A DNA stretch of 56,828 nt, taken from contig JBGPOS010000019.1 of assembly GCA_041488155.1 (NCBI GenBank), positions 1-56,828 of the forward strand. Reading direction: 5' to 3'. Shown here piece after piece: positions 1-8,465 of this stretch; position 1 is the first letter of the stretch; every line of letters starts with the position of its first letter. The notes under the pieces are model-generated. The model did not search any database. It was not told the origin of the DNA and saw only the letters and a list, made by a program, of their open reading frames with translations. A program made the translations under genes and the position numbers. This stretch comes from JBGPOS01 sp041488155 (lineage in GTDB: Bacteria > Chloroflexota > Dehalococcoidia > Tepidiformales > Tepidiformaceae).

Positions 1-780
1 ACCGCCGACCTCTCCCTCACGAAAACGGTGAATAACGCTTCGCCACTGGTCGGGTCCAACGTCACGTTCACCATCTCCCTCACCAACGCCGGCCCCAACA
101 CGGCAACCAACGTCGCAGTCACCGATCTCTTGCCCGCAGGCTTGACCTTCGTTTCGTTCACCGCGAGCCAGGGGAGCTACGTCTCGGGGACGGGCATCTG
201 GACCGTGGGGACGATCCCCTTCGCGGGTTCGGCGACATTGACGATCACCGTCACCGCCGCCACCCTTGGCGCCAAGACCAACGTCGCCGAAGTCACCGCC
301 TCCGACCAGGCTGACTCCGACTCGACGCCCGGTAACGGCGTGCCCGGCGAGGATGACCAGGCGTCGGCCACCGTCACGCCCGTACAGCCAACCGCCGACC
401 TCTCGCTCACCAAGACAGTGGACAACCCGACGCCCTTGCTCGGGACGAACGTAACTTTCACGGTCAACATCGCCAACGCCGGCCCCAACAACGCAACCAA
501 TGTCGCAGTCACCGATCTCTTGCCCGCAGGCTTGACCTTCGTTTCGTTCACCGCGAGCCAGGGGAGCTACGTCTCGGGGACGGGCATCTGGACCGTAGGG
601 ACGATCCCCTTCGCGGGTTCGGCGACATTGACGATCACCGCCACCGCCGCCACCCTTGGCGCCAAGACCAACGTCGCCGAGGTCACCGCCTCCGACCAGG
701 CTGACCCCGACTCGACGCCCGGTAACGGCGTGCCCGGCGAGGACGACCGGGCGAGCGCGACCGTCAACCCCGTTGCCCAA
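1..780 (+). repeat. Two near-identical 390-bp direct repeats inside the DUF11 gene
   Basis: The unit starting at base 1 recurs at base 391 in the same frame, a period of 390 bp or 130 codons. By eye the stretch 91-360 differs from 481-750 at only about nine positions, whereas the three later modules of the same protein are clearly diverged. This points to a recent duplication or gene conversion. The first copy may continue into further copies upstream of the window. Confidence 0.85.
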
Positions 781-2043
781 GCCGATGTGACCGTCTTCAA
801 GGCCCTCAAGAGCAAGCAGGGCCCCGGGCCCTTCGACGTCTTCGTTGGCACCAATGTGGCCTACCGGCTCTTTGTCTCCAACGAGTTCGGCACGGCGGCC
901 GCTACGAACGTTGAGGTGCGCGACCTGCTCCCGCCACAGCTCCAGTTCGTCAGCTTCAGCACCATCAGCGGTCCGCCGGGGATCGTCTACAACCCTGGCA
1001 CCGGGGTCTTCATCATCCCCACCCTTGGCGCGGGCCAGACCTTCGAGTTCGAGATCGTCGGCACCGTCCTCCAGACCGGCCTCTTCACCAACACCCTCGA
1101 GTGCTTCGTCGACTCCGGCGACGACCTGCGCGCCATCGCCCGCTACACCTCTGGCCCCCGATGTGAGCCCTCGAGCATCACCCTTAACGGGATCAACGGG
1201 GTAGACATCTCCGTCACGAAGACGGTCGACGACCCGACCCCGTCCATCGGCGACGTCGTCATCTTCACCGTCACCGTGCACAACGCCGGGCCAGCGGACG
1301 CGACGAACGTCTTCCTCAACGACCTGCCCCCGGCGGTCCTCTCTCCCTTCGCCTTCACCGTCTCGGCGGGCAGCGTCAACTTCATAACCGGCGCATGGTC
1401 CATCCCCTCCCTCCCGGCGGGCACGAGCGCGACACTTCAGTTCAGCGTCCTGGTCGGCTTCAGGGGTTCGGCCACCAACACTGCCCGCTTCATCGGGGCC
1501 AGCCAGCCCGACCGCAGCACCCTCGACGACGTTGCAAGCGCCACGGTGACGGTGCTCGAAGCTGACGTTTCGTTGACCAAGACCGTCGACAAACCACTGG
1601 TCGAGCCCGGCGACATCGTCACCTTCAGCATCACGGTGCGCGACGATGGCCCGGGAGACGCTGGCTTCGTCACGGTCAGAGACACCCTCCCGGCGGGGCT
1701 CACCTTCCTCTCGGCGGTGGTGCCGGCCGGCACGGTCTTCAACACCGCCACCTTCACCTGGGACATCCCCAACCTCCGGGCGGGGCAATCGCGCACCCTC
1801 TTCCTCCAGGTCCGCGTCGACGGCCGGGGCACGCTGACTAACCTGGCAGAGGTGATCTTCGCCGAAGCCGCCGATCCTGACTCGACGCCGAACAACCACC
1901 TCCCCAGTGAGGACGACCAGGCCAGCGCCTCGGTCAGCGTGTTCGTCCTGCCGTTCACCCCGACCGTCCCACCGCCCTCTTCGCCCGATATCCCCAGGCT
2001 CAAGTTCAGGGTCTGGGCGGTCTATGTGGCCTCAGACCACTAG
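1..2043 (+). CDS. DUF11-repeat surface/secreted protein, 5'-truncated by window edge
   Basis: Frame 1 is open from the first base, so the gene starts outside the window; 680 residues are visible, ending in TAG. The protein is built from about five DUF11 (conserved repeat) beta-sandwich modules, each opening with a motif like ADLSLTKTVDNPTP and carrying NAGP..ATNV and DLLPAGLTF motifs. Modules begin near residues 1, 131, 260, 404 and 521. DUF11 arrays are usual in exported cell-surface or S-layer-like proteins; adhesion or envelope structure is an inference. The last 35 residues are Pro-rich and lack an LPxTG motif, a membrane anchor or an obvious sorting domain. The first two modules are almost identical in DNA. 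It is convergent with the DUF1003 gene downstream. Confidence 0.85.
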   Translation, partial: TADLSLTKTVNNASPLVGSNVTFTISLTNAGPNTATNVAVTDLLPAGLTFVSFTASQGSYVSGTGIWTVGTIPFAGSATLTITVTAATLGAKTNVAEVTASDQADSDSTPGNGVPGEDDQASATVTPVQPTADLSLTKTVDNPTPLLGTNVTFTVNIANAGPNNATNVAVTDLLPAGLTFVSFTASQGSYVSGTGIWTVGTIPFAGSATLTITATAATLGAKTNVAEVTASDQADPDSTPGNGVPGEDDRASATVNPVAQADVTVFKALKSKQGPGPFDVFVGTNVAYRLFVSNEFGTAAATNVEVRDLLPPQLQFVSFSTISGPPGIVYNPGTGVFIIPTLGAGQTFEFEIVGTVLQTGLFTNTLECFVDSGDDLRAIARYTSGPRCEPSSITLNGINGVDISVTKTVDDPTPSIGDVVIFTVTVHNAGPADATNVFLNDLPPAVLSPFAFTVSAGSVNFITGAWSIPSLPAGTSATLQFSVLVGFRGSATNTARFIGASQPDRSTLDDVASATVTVLEADVSLTKTVDKPLVEPGDIVTFSITVRDDGPGDAGFVTVRDTLPAGLTFLSAVVPAGTVFNTATFTWDIPNLRAGQSRTLFLQVRVDGRGTLTNLAEVIFAEAADPDSTPNNHLPSEDDQASASVSVFVLPFTPTVPPPSSPDIPRLKFRVWAVYVASDH

Positions 2044-2085
2044 GGCCCACTGTAGGAGGCGAGCGGCTGACTTCCGGCATCCTGC

Positions 2086-2130
2086 CCTCACCCCCCGGCC
2101 CCCTCTCCCGACTCTGCGGGAGAGGGGGAG
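2086..2130. repeat. Interspersed palindromic repeat, likely two-way terminator (copy 1)
   Basis: A perfect 12-bp stem is formed by CCCCCTCTCCCG (2099-2110) and its complement at 2117-2128 around a 6-base loop. It is preceded by a CCCTCACCCCCC block. It lies between two convergent genes ending at 2043 and 2181. A related palindrome with the same CCCTCA lead-in occurs near 52939, also between convergent genes. Confidence 0.65.
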
Positions 2131-2180
2131 CGCCCTGGACGACGCGGCACGGCTACACGACTGGACTTCGTGAGTCAGTA

Positions 2181-2681
2181 CTAGGGCGAGGGAGGGCCGG
2201 ACATTCGGCTGGCGAGCTGCCGGAGGATCGCCAGCTGTTCGTCGTTGACGTCGTAGAGGTGGGACCAGGCGCGGTGGTCGGCCTCGTCCTTGAGGCGGTC
2301 GCGTTCGGCCGAGCGGTTTGAGGCGGTGAGCATCGTGGGGACGAAGAGGGACTGCATGATGCCGCCGAGGATGAAGAAGAGGAAGGCGAAGGGGAAGGGA
2401 TCGAAGCCTTCGTTGGCGGCGATGGCACCCTGCCAAAGCGCCCACGCGGCCATGGCGACGCAGAGCAGGTAGAAAAAGACCATCGTGCCGGCAATCCCGA
2501 CTATGTGGTCGGCGAGCCAGCCGTTGAAACGCAAGAACTGGTTGCGCTCCCGGCGGAGGTCGGCGATGAGGTGCTGCGGGTGCACGAGAGGTGGGCCGCC
2601 GGGCCGAAGCCGGTCGACGGTTCGTCGCACTTCTTCAGGGGTGTGGTAGGGGTGAATCGGCGGTTTCACGGCATCCTCCAT
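2181..2681 (-). CDS. DUF1003 family membrane protein
   Basis: The 166-residue product matches the DUF1003 pattern. A soluble N-terminus of about 50 residues is followed by two hydrophobic helices (about 58-80 and 97-118) separated by the family signature FDPFPF. After the second helix come NRSAERDR and a charged C-terminal helix. The function of DUF1003 proteins is unknown; they are inner-membrane proteins. The ATG at 2681 is chosen because upstream codons in this frame have no DUF1003 character. A TATACT box about 15 bases ahead suggests a short leader with no Shine-Dalgarno sequence. It is divergent from the Eis-like gene at 2783. Confidence 0.85.
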   Translation of the reverse strand: MEDAVKPPIHPYHTPEEVRRTVDRLRPGGPPLVHPQHLIADLRRERNQFLRFNGWLADHIVGIAGTMVFFYLLCVAMAAWALWQGAIAANEGFDPFPFAFLFFILGGIMQSLFVPTMLTASNRSAERDRLKDEADHRAWSHLYDVNDEQLAILRQLASRMSGPPSP

Positions 2682-2782
2682 GGGTCTTCGTGGTCGAGTA
2701 TAGGCACCTCCGAGGCGGGATCCGGGTTCAGCGCCGAGCGGTTCCCCTGTACGCTGTCGCCTATTCTCAGCGGAGTTGCGCA

Positions 2783-4003
2783 ATGGCGATCGCGGTACGG
2801 CCGATAGGGGCCGACGAATTCGAGGCGTTCGCACAGGTCCAGGCGACCGGCTTCGGGGCCGACTATGACCCCGAGCGAACGGCGCGTCAGCGGGAGATTT
2901 TCGAGTTCGACCGCAGCACGGCGGCGTTCGACGGCGAGGAAATCGTGGGGACGGCCGGCATCTGGTCGTTCGATTTGACCGTCCCGGGGGCGACGATCCC
3001 GACTGCTGGCGTGACCGCGGTGTCCGTCCGCCCCACCCACCGCCGCAAGGGGGTGTTGACGGCCATGATGCAGCGGGAATTGGCGGACATCCGCGAGCGG
3101 GGGGAGCCGATTGCTGCGCTCTGGGCGTCGGAGGCGCCGATCTACGGGCGGTTCGGTTATGGCCTGGCAGCGGAGGGGGTCGAGATCCACATCGACCGCG
3201 CTCGCACGACGATCGGCCATCGCGTCGCTCATGATGGCCGGACCCGCTTCGTGACCAGGGACGAAGCGATGGCAGCGTGGCCGGCGGTCTTCGACCGCGT
3301 GCGGCGGTGCACGCCAGGATTCTTTTCGCGTTCCGGGAACTGGTGGGAGCATCGCGTGCTTCGGGCCTCCGAGACGCCTCCGCCGGGCACCACAAAGTCG
3401 TTCCTGGTGCAGTACGAAGAGGCCGGAGAGGTGCTCGGTTATCTTCGGTATCGGGTCCGGGGAGGGTGGGAGCAGGGCTCATCGACCTCGGCGTTAGTGG
3501 TGGTGGAGCTGACATCGGCCACGGACGCCGCGTACTCCGCGCTGTGGGAATTCGTCTTTGGGGTGGACCTGATCGCCACGATCGAGTCCTATGAGCGCCG
3601 GGTGGATGAGCCTCTGCTTCACATGCTGGCTGACCCGCGCCGCCTGATCCGGCGGACGCAGGACAACCTCTGGGTGCGGTTGATCGACATCCCGGCGGCG
3701 CTCGAGGCGCGGCGGTACTCAGCGGAGGGCGGCCTGGTGCTCGACGTGACGGACCCCTTCTGCCCGGGGAACTCGGGCCATTATCTGCTCGAGGCTGGCC
3801 CAGGCGGCGCGCGCTGCACGCGGACGAAGCGCGAGGCGGACATCGCGCTTGGCGTCGCCGAACTCGGAGCAGCGTACCTGGGTGGAACGCGGCTGCAGGG
3901 TCTACGCGAGGCCGGGCGTGTCTCGGGTGATCCGCAAGTCCTCCGTCGAGCTGACGCGATGTTCGGGTGGCATCCGCTGCCGTGGTGCCCGGAAGTCTTC
4001 TGA
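2783..4003 (+). CDS. eis: Eis-type GNAT N-acetyltransferase
   Basis: The 406-residue protein is of Eis (enhanced intracellular survival) family length. It has an N-terminal GNAT domain with the acetyl-CoA loop VRPTHRRKG near residues 75-85, a second degenerate GNAT-like region, and a sterol-carrier-like C-terminal domain. It ends in WCPEVF with phenylalanine last; in the Mycobacterium tuberculosis Eis the C-terminal carboxylate takes part in catalysis, and this terminus is preserved here. Family members acetylate amines, including aminoglycosides and lysines; the substrate here is unknown. The ATG at 2783 is preferred to upstream starts because GCGGAG sits 7 bases ahead and the family N-terminus (IAVRPIGADEF) begins there. 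A TATTCT box at 2762 may be the -10 element. Confidence 0.85.
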   Translation: MAIAVRPIGADEFEAFAQVQATGFGADYDPERTARQREIFEFDRSTAAFDGEEIVGTAGIWSFDLTVPGATIPTAGVTAVSVRPTHRRKGVLTAMMQRELADIRERGEPIAALWASEAPIYGRFGYGLAAEGVEIHIDRARTTIGHRVAHDGRTRFVTRDEAMAAWPAVFDRVRRCTPGFFSRSGNWWEHRVLRASETPPPGTTKSFLVQYEEAGEVLGYLRYRVRGGWEQGSSTSALVVVELTSATDAAYSALWEFVFGVDLIATIESYERRVDEPLLHMLADPRRLIRRTQDNLWVRLIDIPAALEARRYSAEGGLVLDVTDPFCPGNSGHYLLEAGPGGARCTRTKREADIALGVAELGAAYLGGTRLQGLREAGRVSGDPQVLRRADAMFGWHPLPWCPEVF

Positions 4004-4070
4004 TCCCACTGTCGCGCCAGCGTTGCTGTTTGCTACCGACCCGCCGGGCTCGTGTAGACTCGCAGGCTGG

Positions 4071-5342
4071 ATGACCGAGCAGGTGCTGCCCGCCGAACAC
4101 CCTGTCGCGGTCGCGGAGGCGCTGGCACGCGAGTCGCGCAACCCGTTCGCGGTCGCCAATTATCGGAAGTGGTGGGCGGCGTCGGTGGTGGCCGGCTCTG
4201 GAGTCGGCATCCAGGCGGTGACGGTGCCGCTGTTCATCCGGGATCGTGTTTCCAGCGACCATCGGGCGATCGCCATCGCGGCCGCCCTTATCTGCCAGAC
4301 TCTGCCGGGGGCGATCTTCGCCCTGCTCGGCGGCGTCGTGGCCGACCGGGTGGAGCGCCGTCGCATCCTGGTGCGGACATATTCGGTCGCGGCGACCGTT
4401 TCCTGCACCTACGTAGTGCTTTCCTTGCTCGATGTTTCGATCGTGTGGCCGGTGTTCCTCCTGGCGGCAGTCGTTGGTTCAGCAGGTGCGTTCACGAACC
4501 CCGCTCGCCAGAGCATGATGCCGCAGATTCTTCGCCCGTCTCAGCTTCAGAATGGCGTCATTCTCGGCACCATGGCGTTCATGGCGACTCTCCAGTTCGG
4601 CGGGCCGACGGCCGGAGGGTTGATCGCTGATAGCGCGGGGCTCACGGTCGCCTTCATCGCGGAAGTTGCGATGCTGGGATCGGCGGCGTTTCTGTTTTCG
4701 CGCATCGCGACCGACCAGCCAGTGCGCACAGGGCGAAACGTCCGGGGAGATCTGGTCGACGGCCTTCGATACGTGCGGAAATCGCCATCCATCGTTGGCC
4801 TGCTGCTCCTGGGGACCGTGCCGGGCATGTTCCTGATGGGGCCGTTCGCGGTCACGATCGTGCTGATGGTCCAGGACATTTTTCACGAATCGGACAAGTT
4901 CGTGGGCATCCTCTGGGGATGCTTCGGGGCCGGTATCCTGCTGGGCTCGGTCCTGATGACGGTCATCCGTCTGCCGCGGCGCGGCTTCTTCCTGTGCGCT
5001 TCTGTGCTGTTTGGCGGGATCATGTCGACGCTTTACGGCCTGAGCAGCTCGATCTCGCTGTCGATGGTTTTGCTCATCACCTTCGGAGCGCTCGGTCCGG
5101 CGATCTTCATCAACTTCGCGGTGGCCCTGCTCCAGGAGACGGCGGAACCACGGATGATGGGCCGCGTGATGAGCATGTACTCGCTGGCCTTCACGGCGTC
5201 GACGCCGGTCGGTTACTTGCAGGCGGGCATCGTGACCAGCTTCTTCGGACCGCAACCAACGATCGTCGCGAGTGGAATCATCACGATAGTGATCGGACTC
5301 GCGGCTATAGCTTTCCTTCGTCCCGTCCGGCGGCTCGTCTGA
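4071..5342 (+). CDS. MFS transporter, EntS/MFS_3-like exporter
   Basis: The 423-residue protein has about 12 hydrophobic segments. It opens with the N-terminal NPFAVANYRKWW motif seen before helix 1 in MFS_3 exporters and has an RVERRRILVRTY loop between helices 2 and 3. A second half is related to the first. MFS_3 members export siderophores, macrolides or other small molecules; the substrate cannot be told. The ATG at 4071 gives a normal N-terminus, while upstream codons overlap the Eis-like gene in another frame. A TAGACT hexamer ends 10 bases before the ATG with no ribosome-binding site, so the mRNA may be leaderless. It is convergent with the dehydrogenase that ends at 5355. Confidence 0.85.
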   Translation: MTEQVLPAEHPVAVAEALARESRNPFAVANYRKWWAASVVAGSGVGIQAVTVPLFIRDRVSSDHRAIAIAAALICQTLPGAIFALLGGVVADRVERRRILVRTYSVAATVSCTYVVLSLLDVSIVWPVFLLAAVVGSAGAFTNPARQSMMPQILRPSQLQNGVILGTMAFMATLQFGGPTAGGLIADSAGLTVAFIAEVAMLGSAAFLFSRIATDQPVRTGRNVRGDLVDGLRYVRKSPSIVGLLLLGTVPGMFLMGPFAVTIVLMVQDIFHESDKFVGILWGCFGAGILLGSVLMTVIRLPRRGFFLCASVLFGGIMSTLYGLSSSISLSMVLLITFGALGPAIFINFAVALLQETAEPRMMGRVMSMYSLAFTASTPVGYLQAGIVTSFFGPQPTIVASGIITIVIGLAAIAFLRPVRRLV

Positions 5343-5354
5343 CCGGAGACCGCC

Positions 5355-6452
5355 CTAGAACTCGATGATCGCGCGTCCGGCGATCTTGCCGTGCTCAAGC
5401 GCATCGGTGGCATCGTTGATCTGGTCGATGCGGTAGCGCGTGGTGACCATGGCGTCCAGATCGAGGTCGCCTTCCTTGTACCAACGGATGAACATGGGGA
5501 AGTCCCGGTCGGGCCGGCATGATCCGCCGATGCTGCCGATGTATTTCTTTTCGTTGACGAGGAGGTCGGCTGCCTGGAGCTCGACTGGGGTCGTTGGCAC
5601 CCCGACGAGGACGGCAGTGCCGCCGGAACGCTTGCCGAGGACACCGTTGCGGGCGGCCGGGAGGATCTGCTCCATCGTCTTGCGGACGCCGATGCAATCG
5701 AAGGCGAAATCTACGCCCGCGATCGGCTGACCGGCCATGCTGAATTCGTCCTTGCTGGTTGTCAGGTCGCGGATGGCCTGGACGGCGTCGACTTCGGAGG
5801 CGTTGATCCCCACGGTGGCGCCGAACTTCTTGGCGAACTCCAATTTCGAGTGGTCGAGGTCAACCGCGATGATTGGATCGGCGCCGACAACAGCAGCGGC
5901 AGCGATGGCGGAGAGTCCCACGCCGCCGACGCCGAAGACGGCGACGCTCTGGCCTTTCCTGACGCCCGCTGTGTGATAAACGGCCCCGGCGCCGGTCATG
6001 ACGGCGCAGCCGATGATGGCCGTCACGTCCTTCCGGACGTCACGGGGCATTGCGACGACGAACTGTTCATCGGCGATCGTCGAGTCGGCCCAGGTAAAGA
6101 CGTTCTGGGAGCGGGCGACGCTGCCGTCGGCCAGATCGAGGGAGACGACGTCGGGCCTGCGGGAGGTGCTCTCGCCGTCGCGAGGCACCCAGGTGACCAT
6201 GACCGTGTCGCCCTCTTTGACGTGCTTGACCTCGCGGCCCTTCGCGACCACGACTCCGGTGGATTCATGCCCGAGGACGACGGGCGCCTGGCGAGGCCGA
6301 TGCATCTGGTGGAGCTGCGAGTGGCAAATCCCACTGGCGAATTGCTTGACGACGACCTGGTAGGGACCGGGATCCGGGAGTTTGACCTCGTCGACGCGGA
6401 GCGGCACTCCGGACTCCTGCGGTACGACCACCACGCGAGCTGGGGTTGGCAT
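5355..6452 (-). CDS. Zinc-dependent MDR alcohol dehydrogenase (NDMA-type group)
   Basis: The 365-residue medium-chain dehydrogenase has the catalytic zinc ligands C43 (ICHSQ), H62-E63 (GHE) and C149 (IGCAVMTG), and a Rossmann motif VFGVGGVG. It resembles the class III/NDMA-dependent or mycothiol-dependent alcohol and formaldehyde dehydrogenase branch in the IGCAVMTGAGAV region. The lobe that usually carries four structural-zinc cysteines (about residues 88-115) contains none here, so the structural zinc site is absent. The substrate is undetermined; primary alcohols or aldehydes are likely. GGAGGGA lies 7 bases ahead of the ATG. It shares a 110-base divergent promoter region with the hydrolase at 6563. 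Confidence 0.85.
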   Translation of the reverse strand: MPTPARVVVVPQESGVPLRVDEVKLPDPGPYQVVVKQFASGICHSQLHQMHRPRQAPVVLGHESTGVVVAKGREVKHVKEGDTVMVTWVPRDGESTSRRPDVVSLDLADGSVARSQNVFTWADSTIADEQFVVAMPRDVRKDVTAIIGCAVMTGAGAVYHTAGVRKGQSVAVFGVGGVGLSAIAAAAVVGADPIIAVDLDHSKLEFAKKFGATVGINASEVDAVQAIRDLTTSKDEFSMAGQPIAGVDFAFDCIGVRKTMEQILPAARNGVLGKRSGGTAVLVGVPTTPVELQAADLLVNEKKYIGSIGGSCRPDRDFPMFIRWYKEGDLDLDAMVTTRYRIDQINDATDALEHGKIAGRAIIEF

Positions 6453-6482
6453 TGACGATCCCTCCGGGCGAGAAGTGGGCGG

Positions 6483-6533
6483 ATTCTAGCACCGGGGAGC
6501 CTCGTCGTCGGGAGGAGAAGGGATCGCTAGAAT
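6483..6533. promoter_or_regulatory. Divergent promoter region with two TAGAAT boxes
   Basis: The plus strand has TAGAAT at 6528-6533, directed to the hydrolase at 6563. The minus strand has TAGAAT at 6488-6483, directed to the dehydrogenase starting at 6452. Both sit about 30 bases from their start codons. No convincing -35 elements were seen. The same hexamer occurs ahead of apt. Confidence 0.4.
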
Positions 6534-6562
6534 CGCCCCACACCAGGATCAAGGAGCGCGCC

Positions 6563-7339
6563 ATGCCAGAGGCCGCGATCAACGGTATCCGGATGTACTA
6601 CGAATCCCACGGGGAGGGGGAGCCAATCGTCTTTGCCCACGGTGCGGGCGGCAACCACCTGTCGTGGTGGCAGCAGGTGCCGTACTTTCGCAGCCAATAC
6701 CGGTGCATCGTCTTCGACCACCGGGGGTTTGGTCGCAGCGGGGACGTGGAGGGAGGTCCCGGGTGGGCGGCGCACTCGGATGACCTGCGGGCCCTGCTGG
6801 ACCACCTCGGTATCGAAAGCACGATCCTCGTGGCGCAATCCATGGGGGGACGGACGTGCATGGGGTTCGCCGCCGCCTACCCGGGGCGGGTGAGGGCCCT
6901 GGTGATGGCGGACACCATGCTGGGCATGACGAACGCTGATCTCGCGGAAAAGCTGCGGACCCACCGGGAGAGCCAGGGCAACCCCCAGGGGCTCCAGGGC
7001 AGGGCATACGGACCTTTGCTGGCGAAAGAACGCCCGCACATGGCGTTCCTGTACGACTCGATCATGGCGACAAACCCACCCCAGAGCGGCGCCCGCCCTC
7101 TGACGGCGGAGGAACCCTACGTGGCGACCGACGAGAAGCTCGCGCGGATGAAGGTCCCAATGCTGTTTATCGCGGGCGCGCAGGACGTGATCTTCCCGCC
7201 GGCGATCCTGCGGTTCGCCTCGACCCTGGCGCCGGGGGCGAAGTTCGCTGAAGTGCCGGGCTGCGGCCACAGCGTTTACTTCGAAGACGCTCCGGCGTTC
7301 AACAGGGTTGTCTCGGATTTCCTGACCTCGGTTAAGTAG
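6563..7339 (+). CDS. Alpha/beta hydrolase
   Basis: The 258-residue alpha/beta-hydrolase-fold protein has an HGAGGNHLSWW oxyanion region near residue 27. The nucleophile elbow is AQSMGG. The acid is the Asp of GAQDVIFPP and the base the His of GCGHSVYF, so the triad is complete. Family members include esterases, haloalkane dehalogenases and C-C hydrolases; the substrate is not predictable. The ATG at 6563 is preceded by AAGGAG 7 bases upstream, which fixes the start over in-frame upstream codons. It is divergent from the alcohol dehydrogenase. Confidence 0.85.
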   Translation: MPEAAINGIRMYYESHGEGEPIVFAHGAGGNHLSWWQQVPYFRSQYRCIVFDHRGFGRSGDVEGGPGWAAHSDDLRALLDHLGIESTILVAQSMGGRTCMGFAAAYPGRVRALVMADTMLGMTNADLAEKLRTHRESQGNPQGLQGRAYGPLLAKERPHMAFLYDSIMATNPPQSGARPLTAEEPYVATDEKLARMKVPMLFIAGAQDVIFPPAILRFASTLAPGAKFAEVPGCGHSVYFEDAPAFNRVVSDFLTSVK

Positions 7340-7413
7340 AGAAGCGGCCACAACAGCTCACCCATCAGCGGCTCCGTATAGTGGGGTTCCAACACCGGTA
7401 AGGGGTTTGGGCT

Positions 7414-8358
7414 GTGGGCTGGATCATCTCGATGTTCTTCGCGGTTGTCGTTTGCGGCGGCGTGTTCTTCTTCGGGCGCCTGACACGGCGCGAAAGCACG
7501 GCAGGTTCGCCGGGGGCCTTTCGCGGCATGGTCATCATGGGCGCTGCAACGGGGCTCTTCGTGCTCTGGGTGGTGCTCCACACGGCGGTGGTGTCCATCC
7601 AGCAGGTGCAGGCAGGCTACGTCGGAGTGGTCTACCAGTTCGGTTCAATCATCGGGCAGAAGGACGAGGGGCTGCAGTTCATTGCGCCCTGGCAGACGAT
7701 GGAGAAGGCGAGCGTACAGGTGCAGCGGCACAGCTTCCAGAAGATCGACGGCTTTTCGAAGGAGACACAGGACGTCTTCGTGACGGCGACCCTCAACTAT
7801 TCGATATCGCCGAACGCCGTGCAGAACCTCTACCGGACCGTCGGGGCGAACTGGTTCGACCGGCTCATCGAGACGCGAATCAACAACTACTTCAAGGAAG
7901 AGACGGTCAAGTACGAAGCGACGGCGGTGGCTCCCAACCGCGAGGTGATCCGGAACGCGGTGAAGGATCGGCTGTCGAAGGACCTGGCTCCGTACTCGAT
8001 CACGATCAACGACCTGCTGATCGACAACATCGATTTCCTCCCCGAGTTCAAGCAGGCGATCGAGAACAAGCAGATCGCGACGCAGGACGCGCTGCGAGAG
8101 ACGGAACGAGTGAAGCAGAAGCAGGCAGAAGCTCAGCAAGCGATCTAGACGGCCCGGGGCTCGGCGGAAGCGACGCGGATCCAGGCTGAGGGGCAGGCAG
8201 CTGCGAACAGGTTGCTCGCCGCTTCCCTTACGCCCGAGGTCATCCAGTTCCAGGCGGTGCAGAAGCTGAGTGACAAGATCCAGATCGCTCTGCTGCCGAG
8301 CGGCCAGGGGATCATCATCGACCCGGCGACTCTCCTAGCGCCGGTCACAAAGAAGTGA
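7414..8358 (+). pseudogene. SPFH/band 7 (prohibitin-like) protein interrupted by in-frame TAG
   Basis: Residues 1-244 (GTG at 7414) hold two N-terminal hydrophobic segments (about 3-20 and 44-62) and an SPFH domain of prohibitin type. Its helical C-terminus breaks off at KQAEAQQAI with TAG at 8146-8148. The same frame then stays open for 69 more codons to TGA at 8356-8358 and encodes EATRIQAEGQAAANRLLA and IQIALLPSG, the expected prohibitin tail. The intact protein would be 314 residues, normal for the family. CAG to TAG (one C-to-T change) is the simplest cause. SPFH proteins form large membrane-associated rings. Several nearby genes end normally at TAG, so genome-wide recoding is unlikely. 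It could be a true nonsense mutation or a sequence error. Confidence 0.8.
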
Positions 8359-8465
8359 GAGATCGCGGCCGGGGAGCACCACGTTGGTGACTCCTAGCGC
8401 CTAACGCCTGTCGGGCTAGATTCCCGTATCATCTCGACCCACCACCACGATTCGGAGACGCGTAG

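Noticed and set aside
2181..4262. Very long minus-strand open frame (693 codons) running through the Eis-like gene
   Set aside because: Only its last 166 codons encode a family-like protein (DUF1003); the rest is Arg/Pro/Ser-rich shadow sequence opposite real plus-strand genes.
7414..8358. TAG recoding (for example pyrrolysine or amber reassignment) to explain the internal stop
   Set aside because: Several intact genes in the window (DUF11 protein, M3 peptidase, apt, metK) end at TAG exactly where their families end, and no pyl genes are seen.
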